Part shown: positions 8,733 through 16,695 of the stretch, in pieces | Layout of the letters: every line of letters begins with the position of its first letter | How positions within the stretch are numbered: the first letter of the stretch is position 1 | NCBI GenBank assembly: GCA_964560765.1 | Contig: CAZLMG010000011.1 | Span: 1 to 64,000 of the forward strand | Origin: CAZLMG01 sp964560765 | GTDB lineage: Bacteria > Bdellovibrionota_B > Oligoflexia > Oligoflexales > CAZLMG01 | DNA length: 64,000 bases | Reading direction: 5' to 3' | Translations under genes and position numbers: made by a program | Notes under the pieces: model-generated | Seen by the model: only the letters and a program-made list of their open reading frames with translations | Database searches by the model: none | Told to the model about the DNA's origin: nothing

Positions 8733-9121
8733 TCAAATACTCGATCGCCGACGATAGGGAGTCGCATTTTTAAGGGAACCCAAACGTAGATCCTACCTTT
8801 GCCACAGATTTTCTGCATGAGAAAAACAGCTCTGTTGCGCAACCCCGCCTTTTTATTAACCACAATGATGTCTTCCACCGGCAGGTAGACGCCATATTTT
8901 AAGAAGTGCTTCTGCAGTGTGCGGCGAATTCTCAGCTCGGCACTGTCGTCGTTCTCAGCACCGTCAGCAAATGCGATGCTTTTTGTTGTGTAAACGGCGG
9001 CTACAGCCGAAAGTGTCGGGTACCCAGACCAGCCAATTGCCATTGCGGCTGGCGTCGTTAGCGCCAGCCACCAGATCCAAGTGCTCAGTCGCGCTTGGAT
9101 TCGACTCTTTTTTGACTCCAC
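8699..9121 (-). CDS. Small protein of unknown function with an N-terminal membrane segment
   Basis: With the GTG start at 9121, which has GGAG 7 nt upstream, the product is 140 residues. It has a basic N-terminus (KKSR, QAR), a hydrophobic stretch around 14-50 that could cross the membrane once or twice, and a basic C-terminal part containing VPLKMRLPIVGDRVFEWCW. No family is recognised. The frame is open to 9289, but that region lies inside the adenosyltransferase gene. With the chosen start it overlaps that gene's 3' end by 37 nt, and the next gene overlaps its own end by 34 nt, so the three are tightly packed and likely co-transcribed. Confidence 0.5.
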   Translation of the reverse strand: MESKKSRIQARLSTWIWWLALTTPAAMAIGWSGYPTLSAVAAVYTTKSIAFADGAENDDSAELRIRRTLQKHFLKYGVYLPVEDIIVVNKKAGLRNRAVFLMQKICGKGRIYVWVPLKMRLPIVGDRVFEWCWKPTVQKS

Positions 9122-9696
9122 AGTACTTCTCCAACGTCCAAGCATTTGCTGACGTGACGCCCCAGCACGAATAGCCAATCGCTCAATCGATTCAGGTAAA
9201 TAATCGTCGCGGGGCGGATCTCTTCCGTGTGTCCGAAGGCGACGACACGTCGCTCGGCACGCCGGCAAACCGTCCTCGCCAAGTGGCAAAATGAATTTGC
9301 TGGATGGCCACCCGGCAGCACAAAGTTTGCCAAAGGGCTTAGCGATGCATTCATTTCGTCCATCTCTCGTTCCAGCGACATGATGTGTTCATCATGAATA
9401 ACTGACTGCCGAGACGTATCGAGGCTTCGCAGTGGCGTGGAAAGCTCGGCGCCCAGATCGAAGAGTTCGTTTTGAATGCGAAGTAGGCGCTGCGTCGCCA
9501 CGAGAATCGCCGGATTGGGGGCGATCATCAGGTGGTCCCTCAATAGCCCGATGACAGCGTTCAACTCGTCAACGGTTCCGTAGGCTTCGATTCGTGGCGC
9601 GGACTTTTCAATACGCTCGCCTGTTGCAAGCAGGGTAGTGCCCTTATCGCCGACTTTCGTATAGATCTTCGTCAAGCGCATCTTTTCCGTTGTCAT
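9085..9696 (-). CDS. PduO-type cob(I)alamin adenosyltransferase
   Basis: This enzyme family transfers the adenosyl group of ATP to cob(I)alamin, making the adenosylcobalamin cofactor. The 203-residue protein carries the N-terminal ATP-binding signature IYTKVGDKGTT, the EAYGTVDELNA block at about 38-48, and the C-terminal RTVCRRAERRVV and YLNRLSDWLFVLGR blocks that define the PduO/MMAB type. AGGAG lies 8 nt before ATG 9696. No B12-dependent enzyme is in the window, so which pathway it serves is unknown. It is the first gene of the minus-strand run leading into pilB-T-C, but that linkage need not mean a shared function. Confidence 0.92.
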   Translation of the reverse strand: MTTEKMRLTKIYTKVGDKGTTLLATGERIEKSAPRIEAYGTVDELNAVIGLLRDHLMIAPNPAILVATQRLLRIQNELFDLGAELSTPLRSLDTSRQSVIHDEHIMSLEREMDEMNASLSPLANFVLPGGHPANSFCHLARTVCRRAERRVVAFGHTEEIRPATIIYLNRLSDWLFVLGRHVSKCLDVGEVLWSQKRVESKRD

Positions 9697-9781
9697 GAAT
9701 GAATCTCCTGGTGCGGCTCCTTTGGAGCATGCAGGGCGTTATGCTGGTGCATCCTAGGGGCCCGGAAAGATTTCGGCCAAC

Positions 9782-9808
9782 AAAAAATAGCGGCCAGAAG
9801 GGCCGCTA
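9782..9808 (-). terminator. Rho-independent terminator of the IHF/HU gene
   Basis: A perfect 8-bp stem (TAGCGGCC at 9788-9795 and GGCCGCTA at 9801-9808) with a 5-nt loop is followed on the minus strand by a run of six T (9782-9787, read as A on the plus strand). It lies about 47 nt after the stop of the IHF/HU gene and separates it from the adenosyltransferase gene. Confidence 0.9.
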
Positions 9809-9854
9809 CTCTTATGCTTTAGGTCTGTGCCGAAACCCTTGCAAACTGGAATCG

Positions 9855-10154
9855 CTATTCGTTGGTTGCGAATCGGCGATTGACGGCGTTTCTCAGTTTA
9901 TCTGATGGGTTGAAGGTTACAACGCGGCGCGCAGAAATTTCAATGCGGTCGCCCGTGTGTGGATTGCGTCCAGGGCGCGCCTTCTTTTCTTTGACCGTCC
10001 ACTTGCCAAAACCAGAGATTTTGACTTCTTGGCCCTCTTCCAGTTTCAGCTTGATCTCTTCGAGAATGATCTCAAGGATTTCCTTGGCTTCCGTCACTGG
10101 AAAACCAACCTTGTCGTGAATCATTTCAATGAGAGCATCTTTTGTCAGTGTCAT
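9855..10154 (-). CDS. ihfA: HU/IHF-family DNA-bending protein, IHF alpha-like
   Basis: A 99-residue nucleoid protein. It has the N-terminal helices starting LTKDALIEMIHDKVG, the VKISGFGKW turn, and the DNA-binding arm RPGRNPHTGDRIEISARRVVTF with the intercalating proline (RNP), then the C-terminal helix. The ARRVVTF and ISARR details resemble IHF alpha more than HU, which usually has AxKVPAF. It binds and bends DNA in the cytoplasm. AGGAG lies 6 nt before ATG 10154. It is a single-gene unit closed by its own terminator and is divergent from trpS; the 216-nt spacer must hold both promoters, but I could not identify either with confidence. Confidence 0.9.
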   Translation of the reverse strand: MTLTKDALIEMIHDKVGFPVTEAKEILEIILEEIKLKLEEGQEVKISGFGKWTVKEKKARPGRNPHTGDRIEISARRVVTFNPSDKLRNAVNRRFATNE

Positions 10155-10370
10155 CCTCGACTCCTATGAAGGGATCAGCTTCGAAATCCTGGCTGCAATC
10201 CTTGGCGCGTATTCAGCCCTGGTAAATGGCAACTTATGTAAATATATTAGCAAGTTCTTACTCAGGGGAAAAGAAGCCTCTCACACTTTTTCATCGGAGT
10301 GGGATAAGGGTGCTGTCGACGGGGTCCCGATTTTGGGCTAGGATGAAACCTGTAAATATCTGGAATTATA

Positions 10371-11354
10371 ATGGAAAATAAGAAAATTCAGAGGGTGCTA
10401 ACCGGCCTTCAGCCGTCGGGATCCCCTCAGCTCGGCAACTATTTCGGAGCCATCTTGCCGGCCATTCAGTTGGGCCAACAGTACGAATTATTTCTATTTA
10501 TGGCCGACCTGCATACTCTAAACACGAAAATGCCGCCGGCTGAGAATCGGAAGAACTCGCTGGACTTAGCGGCCACTTTACTCGCGTGCGGTCTCGACCC
10601 AAGCAAGAGCGTGTTCTTCCCGCAATCGGCAGTATCAGAAGTTGGCGAGCTGATGTGGTATTTATCGTGTCAGGCTCCATTTGGTCTACTTTCGCGGGCG
10701 CATGCCTTCAAAGACAAACAAGCGAAAAATGTTGAGGTCAACTGTGGTCTGTTCAACTATCCCATTCTGATGGCCGCAGATATCCTGCTGTACGACGCCA
10801 ATCTTGTACCGGTCGGACAGGACCAAAAACAGCATCTGGAAATGGCGCGCGATTTGGCCATCAGGTTCAACAACCAGTACGGCGAGCTGCTGGTCGTACC
10901 TGAGCCATTGATTTCTGATGGCGTTGGGGTCGTTCCCGGAACTGATGGCGAAAAGATGAGCAAGTCCAAGAACAATGTCATCTCAATCTTCGCCACCGAT
11001 AAGGTTTGGAAGTCGCAAGTCATGTCTGTGAAGACAGATTCGAAGGGGCTTGATGAGCCAAAGGATCCAGAGACCTGTGTTGTTTTTCAGATCTTCAAAT
11101 TGCTTGGAACTGCTGCCGAAGCTGAGGATATGGCAAGCCGGTATCGTGCCGGTGGATACGGCTATGGCCATGCGAAATTAGCTTTGCTGGAGAAGGTCAA
11201 AGAGCGCTTTACGCCTATGCGTGAAGCTTATGACAGATGGATGGCGCGCCCTGATGATTTGTGCGATGTCCTGCGCAGCGGTTCGATCAAAGCCCGCGAA
11301 ATTGCCCGGAAGAAGATCGAAATCTTGCATGACGCGCTTGGACTGCTTAGTTAG
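10371..11354 (+). CDS. trpS: Tryptophanyl-tRNA synthetase
   Basis: A class I aminoacyl-tRNA synthetase that charges tRNA-Trp with tryptophan. The 327-residue length fits bacterial TrpRS. The HIGH-type motif appears as QLGN within GLQPSGSPQLGNY (about 12-24), and the KMSKS loop is intact at 195-199 (DGEKMSKSKNN). The segments FMADLHTL, PILMAADILLY and VPVGQDQKQHLEMARD are typical. It stands alone on the plus strand between divergent ihfA and the opp operon. A 6-bp hairpin (11353-11369) follows but has a poor T-tract. Confidence 0.98.
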   Translation: MENKKIQRVLTGLQPSGSPQLGNYFGAILPAIQLGQQYELFLFMADLHTLNTKMPPAENRKNSLDLAATLLACGLDPSKSVFFPQSAVSEVGELMWYLSCQAPFGLLSRAHAFKDKQAKNVEVNCGLFNYPILMAADILLYDANLVPVGQDQKQHLEMARDLAIRFNNQYGELLVVPEPLISDGVGVVPGTDGEKMSKSKNNVISIFATDKVWKSQVMSVKTDSKGLDEPKDPETCVVFQIFKLLGTAAEAEDMASRYRAGGYGYGHAKLALLEKVKERFTPMREAYDRWMARPDDLCDVLRSGSIKAREIARKKIEILHDALGLLS

Positions 11355-11523
11355 CGTCTTCCAGACGCTGTCCTCTTCAATTTGAAATTTTAGCGTCATT
11401 TTGGCGTGTTACGTTGGCTGAGGGGCCAACTCTTCGGTTGATTTATAGGTGACCTTTCATTATTCTCCGCGAGTCCAGCGGTGCCCGCAAACGCGCCACC
11501 TGAAACGCTTTCGGAGGAATTTC

Positions 11524-13158
11524 ATGCTTCATTGGCGAACCTCGTTGTCTCATTTGGTCGTAGCATCTTTCTGCGTCGTCATCGCAGCAAGCGCCGCTCA
11601 CGGCATCGACTACTCGCGCAAGTCCATATCCGTAAACATGACGGAAGAGCCCCGTAACATGGATCCACAGAAGGCGCAGGATACGGTTGCCTTCAAGGTG
11701 TTAGGGCATGTGCTTGAGGGTCTGACGCGTCTCGACCCGCAAGGAAATCCAGTGCCAGCACAAGCGGAAAGCTGGCAACAAATTAGCCCAACTAAGTACA
11801 CGTTTAAACTGCGCGCAAATGCGGTTTGGAGTGATGGTAAGCCGGTAACGGCCAATGATTTCGTTTTTGCTTGGCGACACGGTGTCGACCAAAAGACGGC
11901 GTCGCTCTATGCGTTTATCCTTTTCAATATCAAGAATGCAGAAAAGATCAACAAAGGCGAAGCCAAGCTAGATACACTTGGCGTCAAGGCCCTGGACAGC
12001 AAGACTCTTGAAGTAGAGCTCGAGCGACCAACGGCTTATTTCTTGCGCTTGGTCGCATTCGGCACCTTCATGCCAGCCCGCGAAGACTTCGTAAAGGCGG
12101 CTGGAGAGAAGTATGCGGCTGATGCGGACAAGATGCTTTACAACGGCCCGTTCGTCCTAGCCGAGTGGAAACACAATAGTTCCATGAAGTTGGTTAAGAA
12201 TGAAAAGTATTGGAACGCAGCCAATATCCATCTGAACGAAATCAACATGCCGTATCTGATTCGGGACCAGAATTCTGAATTCAATATGTTTAAAGACGGC
12301 AAATTTGATCTGATTGAAACGTTAAACAAAGAGCTATTGCCAGACGCTCAAGCCAACAAGATGAAGATCAACCGCTACAACGTTGGAACGGTGTGGTATT
12401 TGCAGTTTAATACGACTCGCAAAGTTACTGGTAACAAGTGGATCCGTAAGGCATTTAACGTTGCCTTGGACCGTAACGAGTTCGTTGCAAAAGTTGTGGG
12501 CATTCCCGGAACAAAGCCCATTTACAGCATCGTGCCAAGCTATATGCCAGGCGTTAGCAAGACCTACGGCGAAGAGTATCCCCTGACGTTCAAGGATGCG
12601 GATATCAAAACGGCGAAAGAATATTTGGCCAAGGGCCTAAAAGAGTTGGGTTTGAAGGAACTGCCAAAACTCGCCATTTTGATCAATGACAACGATCAGC
12701 ATAAGCGCGACGCAGAGTACATGCAAAGCTACTACAAAAAGGCATTGGGGGTTGATTTGACCATCGATGTCCAAACGTTTAAGGTCCGGCTGCAGAAGAC
12801 CACGAATAAGGATTATGACATCGTGAAATCTGGGTGGGGTCCAGACTACTTGGATGCCATGACCTTTGCGGATTTGCATACGAAGTGGAATACGAACAAC
12901 GACACGGGCTGGTCTTCGCCTGATTACGACAAAGAGATCGAGGCGGCCATGAATTCGACCGATCCAAAAGTGCGACTGGATGCGATCTACCGAGCTGAAA
13001 AGATTCTGGTCGATGAGGCTCCAATCATTCCTATGTTCCAGGCCATGCGGGTCTATGTTCAGAACCCCGACTTGATCGGTGTCGTACGTCGTCCCATTAG
13101 CCCAGATCCTGACTACTACTACGCTCGAATTCGCGACAAGGTAGCTACTAAGAAGTAG
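11524..13158 (+). CDS. oppA: Oligopeptide ABC transporter substrate-binding protein OppA
   Basis: Periplasmic family-5 extracellular solute-binding protein that captures peptides for the OppBCDF importer. The 544-residue product has a signal peptide (hydrophobic core about 10-25, likely cleavage after SAAHG) and typical OppA blocks: TEEPRNMDPQ, LEGLTRLDPQGNPVPAQAE (first part), WSDGKPVTANDFVFAWRH, NGPFVLAEWKHN and the late YDIVKSGWGPDYLDA. ATG 11524 is chosen because GGAGG lies 6 nt upstream; the frame is open to 11449. It is a signal-peptidase I type rather than lipoprotein precursor, as expected for a Gram-negative cell. The 169 nt before it contain a GTTGGC/GCCAAC hairpin (11413-11430) of unknown role. 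Confidence 0.95.
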   Translation: MLHWRTSLSHLVVASFCVVIAASAAHGIDYSRKSISVNMTEEPRNMDPQKAQDTVAFKVLGHVLEGLTRLDPQGNPVPAQAESWQQISPTKYTFKLRANAVWSDGKPVTANDFVFAWRHGVDQKTASLYAFILFNIKNAEKINKGEAKLDTLGVKALDSKTLEVELERPTAYFLRLVAFGTFMPAREDFVKAAGEKYAADADKMLYNGPFVLAEWKHNSSMKLVKNEKYWNAANIHLNEINMPYLIRDQNSEFNMFKDGKFDLIETLNKELLPDAQANKMKINRYNVGTVWYLQFNTTRKVTGNKWIRKAFNVALDRNEFVAKVVGIPGTKPIYSIVPSYMPGVSKTYGEEYPLTFKDADIKTAKEYLAKGLKELGLKELPKLAILINDNDQHKRDAEYMQSYYKKALGVDLTIDVQTFKVRLQKTTNKDYDIVKSGWGPDYLDAMTFADLHTKWNTNNDTGWSSPDYDKEIEAAMNSTDPKVRLDAIYRAEKILVDEAPIIPMFQAMRVYVQNPDLIGVVRRPISPDPDYYYARIRDKVATKK

Positions 13159-13183
13159 CACTGTTTTTACTTGCCGAGTGAAC

Positions 13184-13207
13184 GGTGGTGCCAAGTTTGG
13201 CGCCACC
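13184..13207 (+). terminator. Hairpin between oppA and oppB, possible attenuating terminator
   Basis: GGTGGTGCC (13184-13192) pairs with GGCGCCACC (13199-13207) with one G-T wobble, leaving a 6-nt loop, and is followed by ATTTGGCCTTTTACTT, a weak T-rich stretch. It lies 25 nt after the oppA stop and 31 nt before oppB. Such a structure would allow more binding protein than permease to be made, through partial termination or 3'-end protection of oppA mRNA. Confidence 0.6.
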
Positions 13208-13238
13208 ATTTGGCCTTTTACTTAGGTTGGGTGTGTGA

Positions 13239-14162
13239 ATGCTGCGTTATGTTTTTCAGCGCGTCCTGATGGGTCTGGGTGCGCTATTCATGATCGCAAC
13301 CGTAACGTTCTTCTTAATGCAGGCTGTTCCCGGTGATCCGTTGCGGCAAGAGAAGAATGTACCAGAGAGCGTGCGCCGTAATCTGGAGGAGAAGTACGGT
13401 CTGAACAAGCCAGTGCTGGAACAGTACGCGGTCTATATGACGAAAATGTTCCTGCAGGGTGACTTTGGTATTTCCTTCAAGCAAGAGAATCGAACTGTCA
13501 ACGAGATCATTGCCGAGCACTTCTGGGTATCTGCTTTGTTGGGAGTCATGGCTCTGACATTTGCCGTCATATTCGGGCCCATGCTGGGAATCGTCGCCGG
13601 TTTGAATCGGAATCGATGGCCTGACTATGTGTCCATGATCATTGCCGTGTGCGGCATTTCGATTCCAAGTTTTGTTTTAGCGTATTTCCTCCAGTACTTC
13701 CTGGCTTTGAAAATGGGATTGTTACCAGTTGGTGGCTGGGAGGGCCTTTCCACGATGATTCTCCCGTCGATGAGTCTGGGAATGATTGTCATGGCGAGCT
13801 TGGCGCGCTTGATGCGTAGCTCTATGCTAGAAGTTGTTCAGCAGGATTACATCAAAACTGCAAAAGCCAAGGGCCTGACGCGTTTGCAGATCATTTTCCG
13901 TCACCAGATTCGCAATGCGATTCTGCCGGTCGTGATTTACATTGGGCCACTTTTTGCCGCGATTTTGACCGGCAGTTTCGTGATCGAGTCGATTTTCGGG
14001 ATACCTGGCCTGGGTCAGTTTTTCGTCTTTAGCGTTGCCGAGCTAGACTATACGGTCATCATGGGGCTGACCGTATTCTACGCTGGATTTGCTATTGGCA
14101 TCATCCTGCTCATCGATTTGCTTTATTCGGTAATTGATCCCCGCATTCGTTTGGCAAAGTAG
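13239..14162 (+). CDS. oppB: Oligopeptide ABC transporter permease OppB
   Basis: Inner-membrane permease of the peptide importer, 307 residues. It has an N-terminal membrane helix with the typical LRYVFQRVLMGLGALFMI start, the periplasmic GDPLRQE region, five further membrane segments and the cytoplasmic EAA-type coupling loop YIKTAKAKGLTRLQIIFRHQIRNA (in two halves, about 205-228), which docks on the ATPases. The C-terminal GLTVFYAGFAIGIILLIDLLYSVIDPRIR is characteristic. The length and motifs are normal for OppB/DppB, in contrast to its partner OppC. oppC follows after 8 nt. Confidence 0.96.
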   Translation: MLRYVFQRVLMGLGALFMIATVTFFLMQAVPGDPLRQEKNVPESVRRNLEEKYGLNKPVLEQYAVYMTKMFLQGDFGISFKQENRTVNEIIAEHFWVSALLGVMALTFAVIFGPMLGIVAGLNRNRWPDYVSMIIAVCGISIPSFVLAYFLQYFLALKMGLLPVGGWEGLSTMILPSMSLGMIVMASLARLMRSSMLEVVQQDYIKTAKAKGLTRLQIIFRHQIRNAILPVVIYIGPLFAAILTGSFVIESIFGIPGLGQFFVFSVAELDYTVIMGLTVFYAGFAIGIILLIDLLYSVIDPRIRLAK

Positions 14163-14170
14163 AGGTGTCT

Positions 14171-15622
14171 GTGTCGGAATTGAATGTTGAATCGACGGTT
14201 CAAAGTATTGCAGGCGGACGGAGCGATGGCGCTAGGAGTCCGTCACCCCAGCTCTTCCAGGCTTTGGGAGCCGATCGAAAATTGGCAGATAAGGCGCTTT
14301 CGCGGCCATCGATAACTTACTGGCAGGATGCGTGGCTTCGCATTCGTCAGAATAAACTGGCGTTGATCTCTGGCGTATATGTGATCTTGTTGGCGATTGC
14401 TGCTGCCTTTGTGCCCATGATTCTGCCGTATACCCACGATGAACAAGAAGTTTGGAACGCCCACTTGTCACCAAGTCTTGGGCGCCCAGCGACAGTGGTG
14501 CCGGATGCTGGACTTGAGTTTGATCCTGTCGTGGACGAGCTGATGGCGGCAAGCGCTGATCCCGCCGCAGAGCCGGTGGTCGAACCTGCTGATATCCCAG
14601 AAGCGCCATCTGGATTGAGAATCGTTGGCGAAGCGGTTAGTGCCGGAGTCATCTTGCAGTGGGAGCGGGTGCCTGATGTTCAAGGGTATCGGGTATACCG
14701 CAGCATCGACGCGGAAACATCTGGCTTGCCCCTAGAGGATGTAGCGGCTGAGCACCTTTCGTTCATGGATACCAACTCAGTACAGGCAGGAGAAAAATAC
14801 TATTATCGTGTCGTGGCCTTTAACTTCTTTGGTGAGAGTGAGCCCAGTCAATATGTTGAAGTTCGAGCTGAGCTGTCGCTGCCATTGGCTGATGCGCGCC
14901 TGATTAACCCCGATGCGAGTGTGGGGGATCATATGCTGACACGGCCGCATTATTTGGGCACAGACTACTTAGGCCGAGACCTATTGGCCCGTGTGATGAT
15001 GGGCGCACGAATTTCTTTGTTTATCGGATTCCTTGCGCCCATTCTCTACATCTTGATTGGCATCATTTATGGCAGCATTTCTGGTTATTTTGGCGGACTG
15101 ATTGATGACCTCATGATGCGATTTGCGGATATGGTTTCGACGGTCCCTGAGCTGCTGACAGTCATCATGCTCCAGGTGTTTTTGGGAAGCGGTGTTGGCA
15201 CCCTGATTATTGCACTGGTCTTATCAGCATGGGCGCGTAGCGCACGGCAGATTCGCGGTGAAGTTCTGAAAATTCGCGAGATGGAGTTTGTACACGCCGC
15301 GAAAGCCCTTGGGACGCCCGTCAGCCGCATCATCTTTCGTCATCTATTGCCAAACGTTACCGGTACAGTATTGGTTCTATTCACTCTCGCGATCCCGCAG
15401 GCAATTTTTACCGAAGCGTTCTTGTCCTTCATTGGTCTTGGAATTGCGCCGCCATTGGCTTCGTGGGGCACCGTTACGCGTGAGGGTGCGAAGGTGTTTC
15501 TGACTTATCCGCATGAGCTCATTGTTCCGGCTCTGTTGATCTGCGTTTCCATTTTTGCATTCAATATATTGGGTGACGGTTTACGTGATGCGCTTGATCC
15601 AAAGTTGCGAGGTGCAAAATGA
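14171..15622 (+). CDS. oppC: Oligopeptide ABC transporter permease OppC with an inserted fibronectin type III-like domain
   Basis: Second inner-membrane permease of the importer. The 483 residues are about 150-180 more than usual for OppC. The normal core is present: cytoplasmic N-terminus, first membrane helix (about 63-87), the periplasmic HYLGTDYLGRDLLARVMMGAR block (two parts, about 260-280), and the EAA-type loop FVHAAKALGTPVSRIIFRH before the C-terminal helices. The extra length is in the periplasmic loop after helix 1: an acidic Ala/Pro/Glu-rich linker (about 108-143), then about 90 residues that read as a fibronectin type III fold (APSGLRI, VILQWERVPDVQGYRVYRS, YYYRVVAFNFFGESEPS). GTG 14171 has GAGG 5 nt upstream; GTG 14165 is the alternative. 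Confidence 0.94.
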   Translation: MSELNVESTVQSIAGGRSDGARSPSPQLFQALGADRKLADKALSRPSITYWQDAWLRIRQNKLALISGVYVILLAIAAAFVPMILPYTHDEQEVWNAHLSPSLGRPATVVPDAGLEFDPVVDELMAASADPAAEPVVEPADIPEAPSGLRIVGEAVSAGVILQWERVPDVQGYRVYRSIDAETSGLPLEDVAAEHLSFMDTNSVQAGEKYYYRVVAFNFFGESEPSQYVEVRAELSLPLADARLINPDASVGDHMLTRPHYLGTDYLGRDLLARVMMGARISLFIGFLAPILYILIGIIYGSISGYFGGLIDDLMMRFADMVSTVPELLTVIMLQVFLGSGVGTLIIALVLSAWARSARQIRGEVLKIREMEFVHAAKALGTPVSRIIFRHLLPNVTGTVLVLFTLAIPQAIFTEAFLSFIGLGIAPPLASWGTVTREGAKVFLTYPHELIVPALLICVSIFAFNILGDGLRDALDPKLRGAK

Positions 15623-16689
15623 GTCAAACAGGCGTTGGTCAGCCGTTGCTCAGCGTTCGGGACTTAGAAGTTGATTTTGCGACCTATGGCGGAACCGTGC
15701 ATGCTGTGCGAGGTGTGAGTTTCGACGTGTTTCCTTCGGAAACGCTGGCAATTGTCGGTGAATCTGGGTGTGGAAAGTCGGTGACCTGCCAGGCTTTGAT
15801 GGGCCTGATTCCCTGTCCTCCCGGAAGAATTTCGGGAGGTTCGGCCATGATGGAAGGACAAGACCTTCTAAAGCTGTCTGGCCGCGAGTTGGAAAAGATT
15901 CGCGGATTTAAGTTGAGCATGATCTTCCAGGATCCACTAACAAGTCTAAACCCGACGATGAAGGTCGGAAAGCAGATCGCCGAAGTCATTGTCCAGCACC
16001 GGGGCTGTTCTCAATCCGAAGCCATGAAAGAGGCTGTTGATCTGATGCACTTGGTGCAAATTCCGGAGGCCAACAGCAGGGTCAATCAATACCCACACGA
16101 GTTTTCTGGGGGAATGCGGCAACGGGTAATGATCGCTATTGCTCTTGCTTGCCGCCCAAAAATCCTGATCGCGGACGAACCGACGACCGCGCTTGATGTT
16201 ACAATACAGGGTCAAATGCTAGAGCTGTTGCGGCAGTTGCAAGCAGAGATCGGCATGTCCGTCATCTTGATTACGCATGACTTGGGAGTTGTGGCTTCCG
16301 TCGCTGATCGCGTTGCTGTCATGTACGCCGGTCAAATTATCGAGACGGGAACCGTTGATGAGGTTTTCTATCAGTCGCGCCACCCTTATACATTGGGATT
16401 AAAGCGAGCGATTCCAAATCCGTTGGACCCGGGTGAAGGGCGACTTGAATCTATTCCGGGTAGTCCCCCTGATTTGTTTTCACCCCCCCCTGGCTGTGGT
16501 TTTGGTGCTAGGTGTCCTTTCACCATGCAGGTATGTGAGTCATTTAATCCACCGATCTTTCGTGCCGCTCATGAGCAGGTTGCTAGGCGAGGTGAACGGT
16601 ATGCATCCTGCTGGTTGCATCATGCAGCGACGCCACATGCATTAAAATCTAGCTTCGCCGATGTGGGCGGAGCGGTCATGGGAGTCTAG
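15619..16689 (+). CDS. oppD: Oligopeptide ABC transporter ATPase OppD
   Basis: Cytoplasmic ATPase energising peptide import, 356 residues. Walker A GESGCGKS is at about 47-54, the signature FSGGMRQRV near 163-171, Walker B ILIADEPTTALD near 185-196 and the H-loop ITHDLG. The C-terminal oligopeptide/dipeptide extension is present, with HPYTLGLKRAIPNPLDPG, LESIPGSPPDL and the cysteine-containing GCGFGARCPF, which in this family can carry an iron-sulfur cluster. It overlaps oppC by 4 nt (ATGA). Confidence 0.97.
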   Translation: MSQTGVGQPLLSVRDLEVDFATYGGTVHAVRGVSFDVFPSETLAIVGESGCGKSVTCQALMGLIPCPPGRISGGSAMMEGQDLLKLSGRELEKIRGFKLSMIFQDPLTSLNPTMKVGKQIAEVIVQHRGCSQSEAMKEAVDLMHLVQIPEANSRVNQYPHEFSGGMRQRVMIAIALACRPKILIADEPTTALDVTIQGQMLELLRQLQAEIGMSVILITHDLGVVASVADRVAVMYAGQIIETGTVDEVFYQSRHPYTLGLKRAIPNPLDPGEGRLESIPGSPPDLFSPPPGCGFGARCPFTMQVCESFNPPIFRAAHEQVARRGERYASCWLHHAATPHALKSSFADVGGAVMGV

Positions 16690-16695
16690 AAGACC

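Noticed and set aside
9122..9289. N-terminal extension of the small membrane-segment protein to 9289
   Set aside because: That part lies fully inside the cobalamin adenosyltransferase gene and has no ribosome-binding site; GTG 9121 has a good one.
10155..10370. Promoters for ihfA and trpS in the divergent spacer
   Set aside because: Several A/T-rich -10-like boxes are present but none has a -35 element at proper spacing that is better than chance.
11353..11430. Hairpins AGCGTC/GACGCT (11353-11369) and GTTGGC/GCCAAC (11413-11430) after trpS as intrinsic terminators
   Set aside because: Both stems are only 6 bp and neither is followed by a real T-tract, so they were only mentioned within neighbouring entries.
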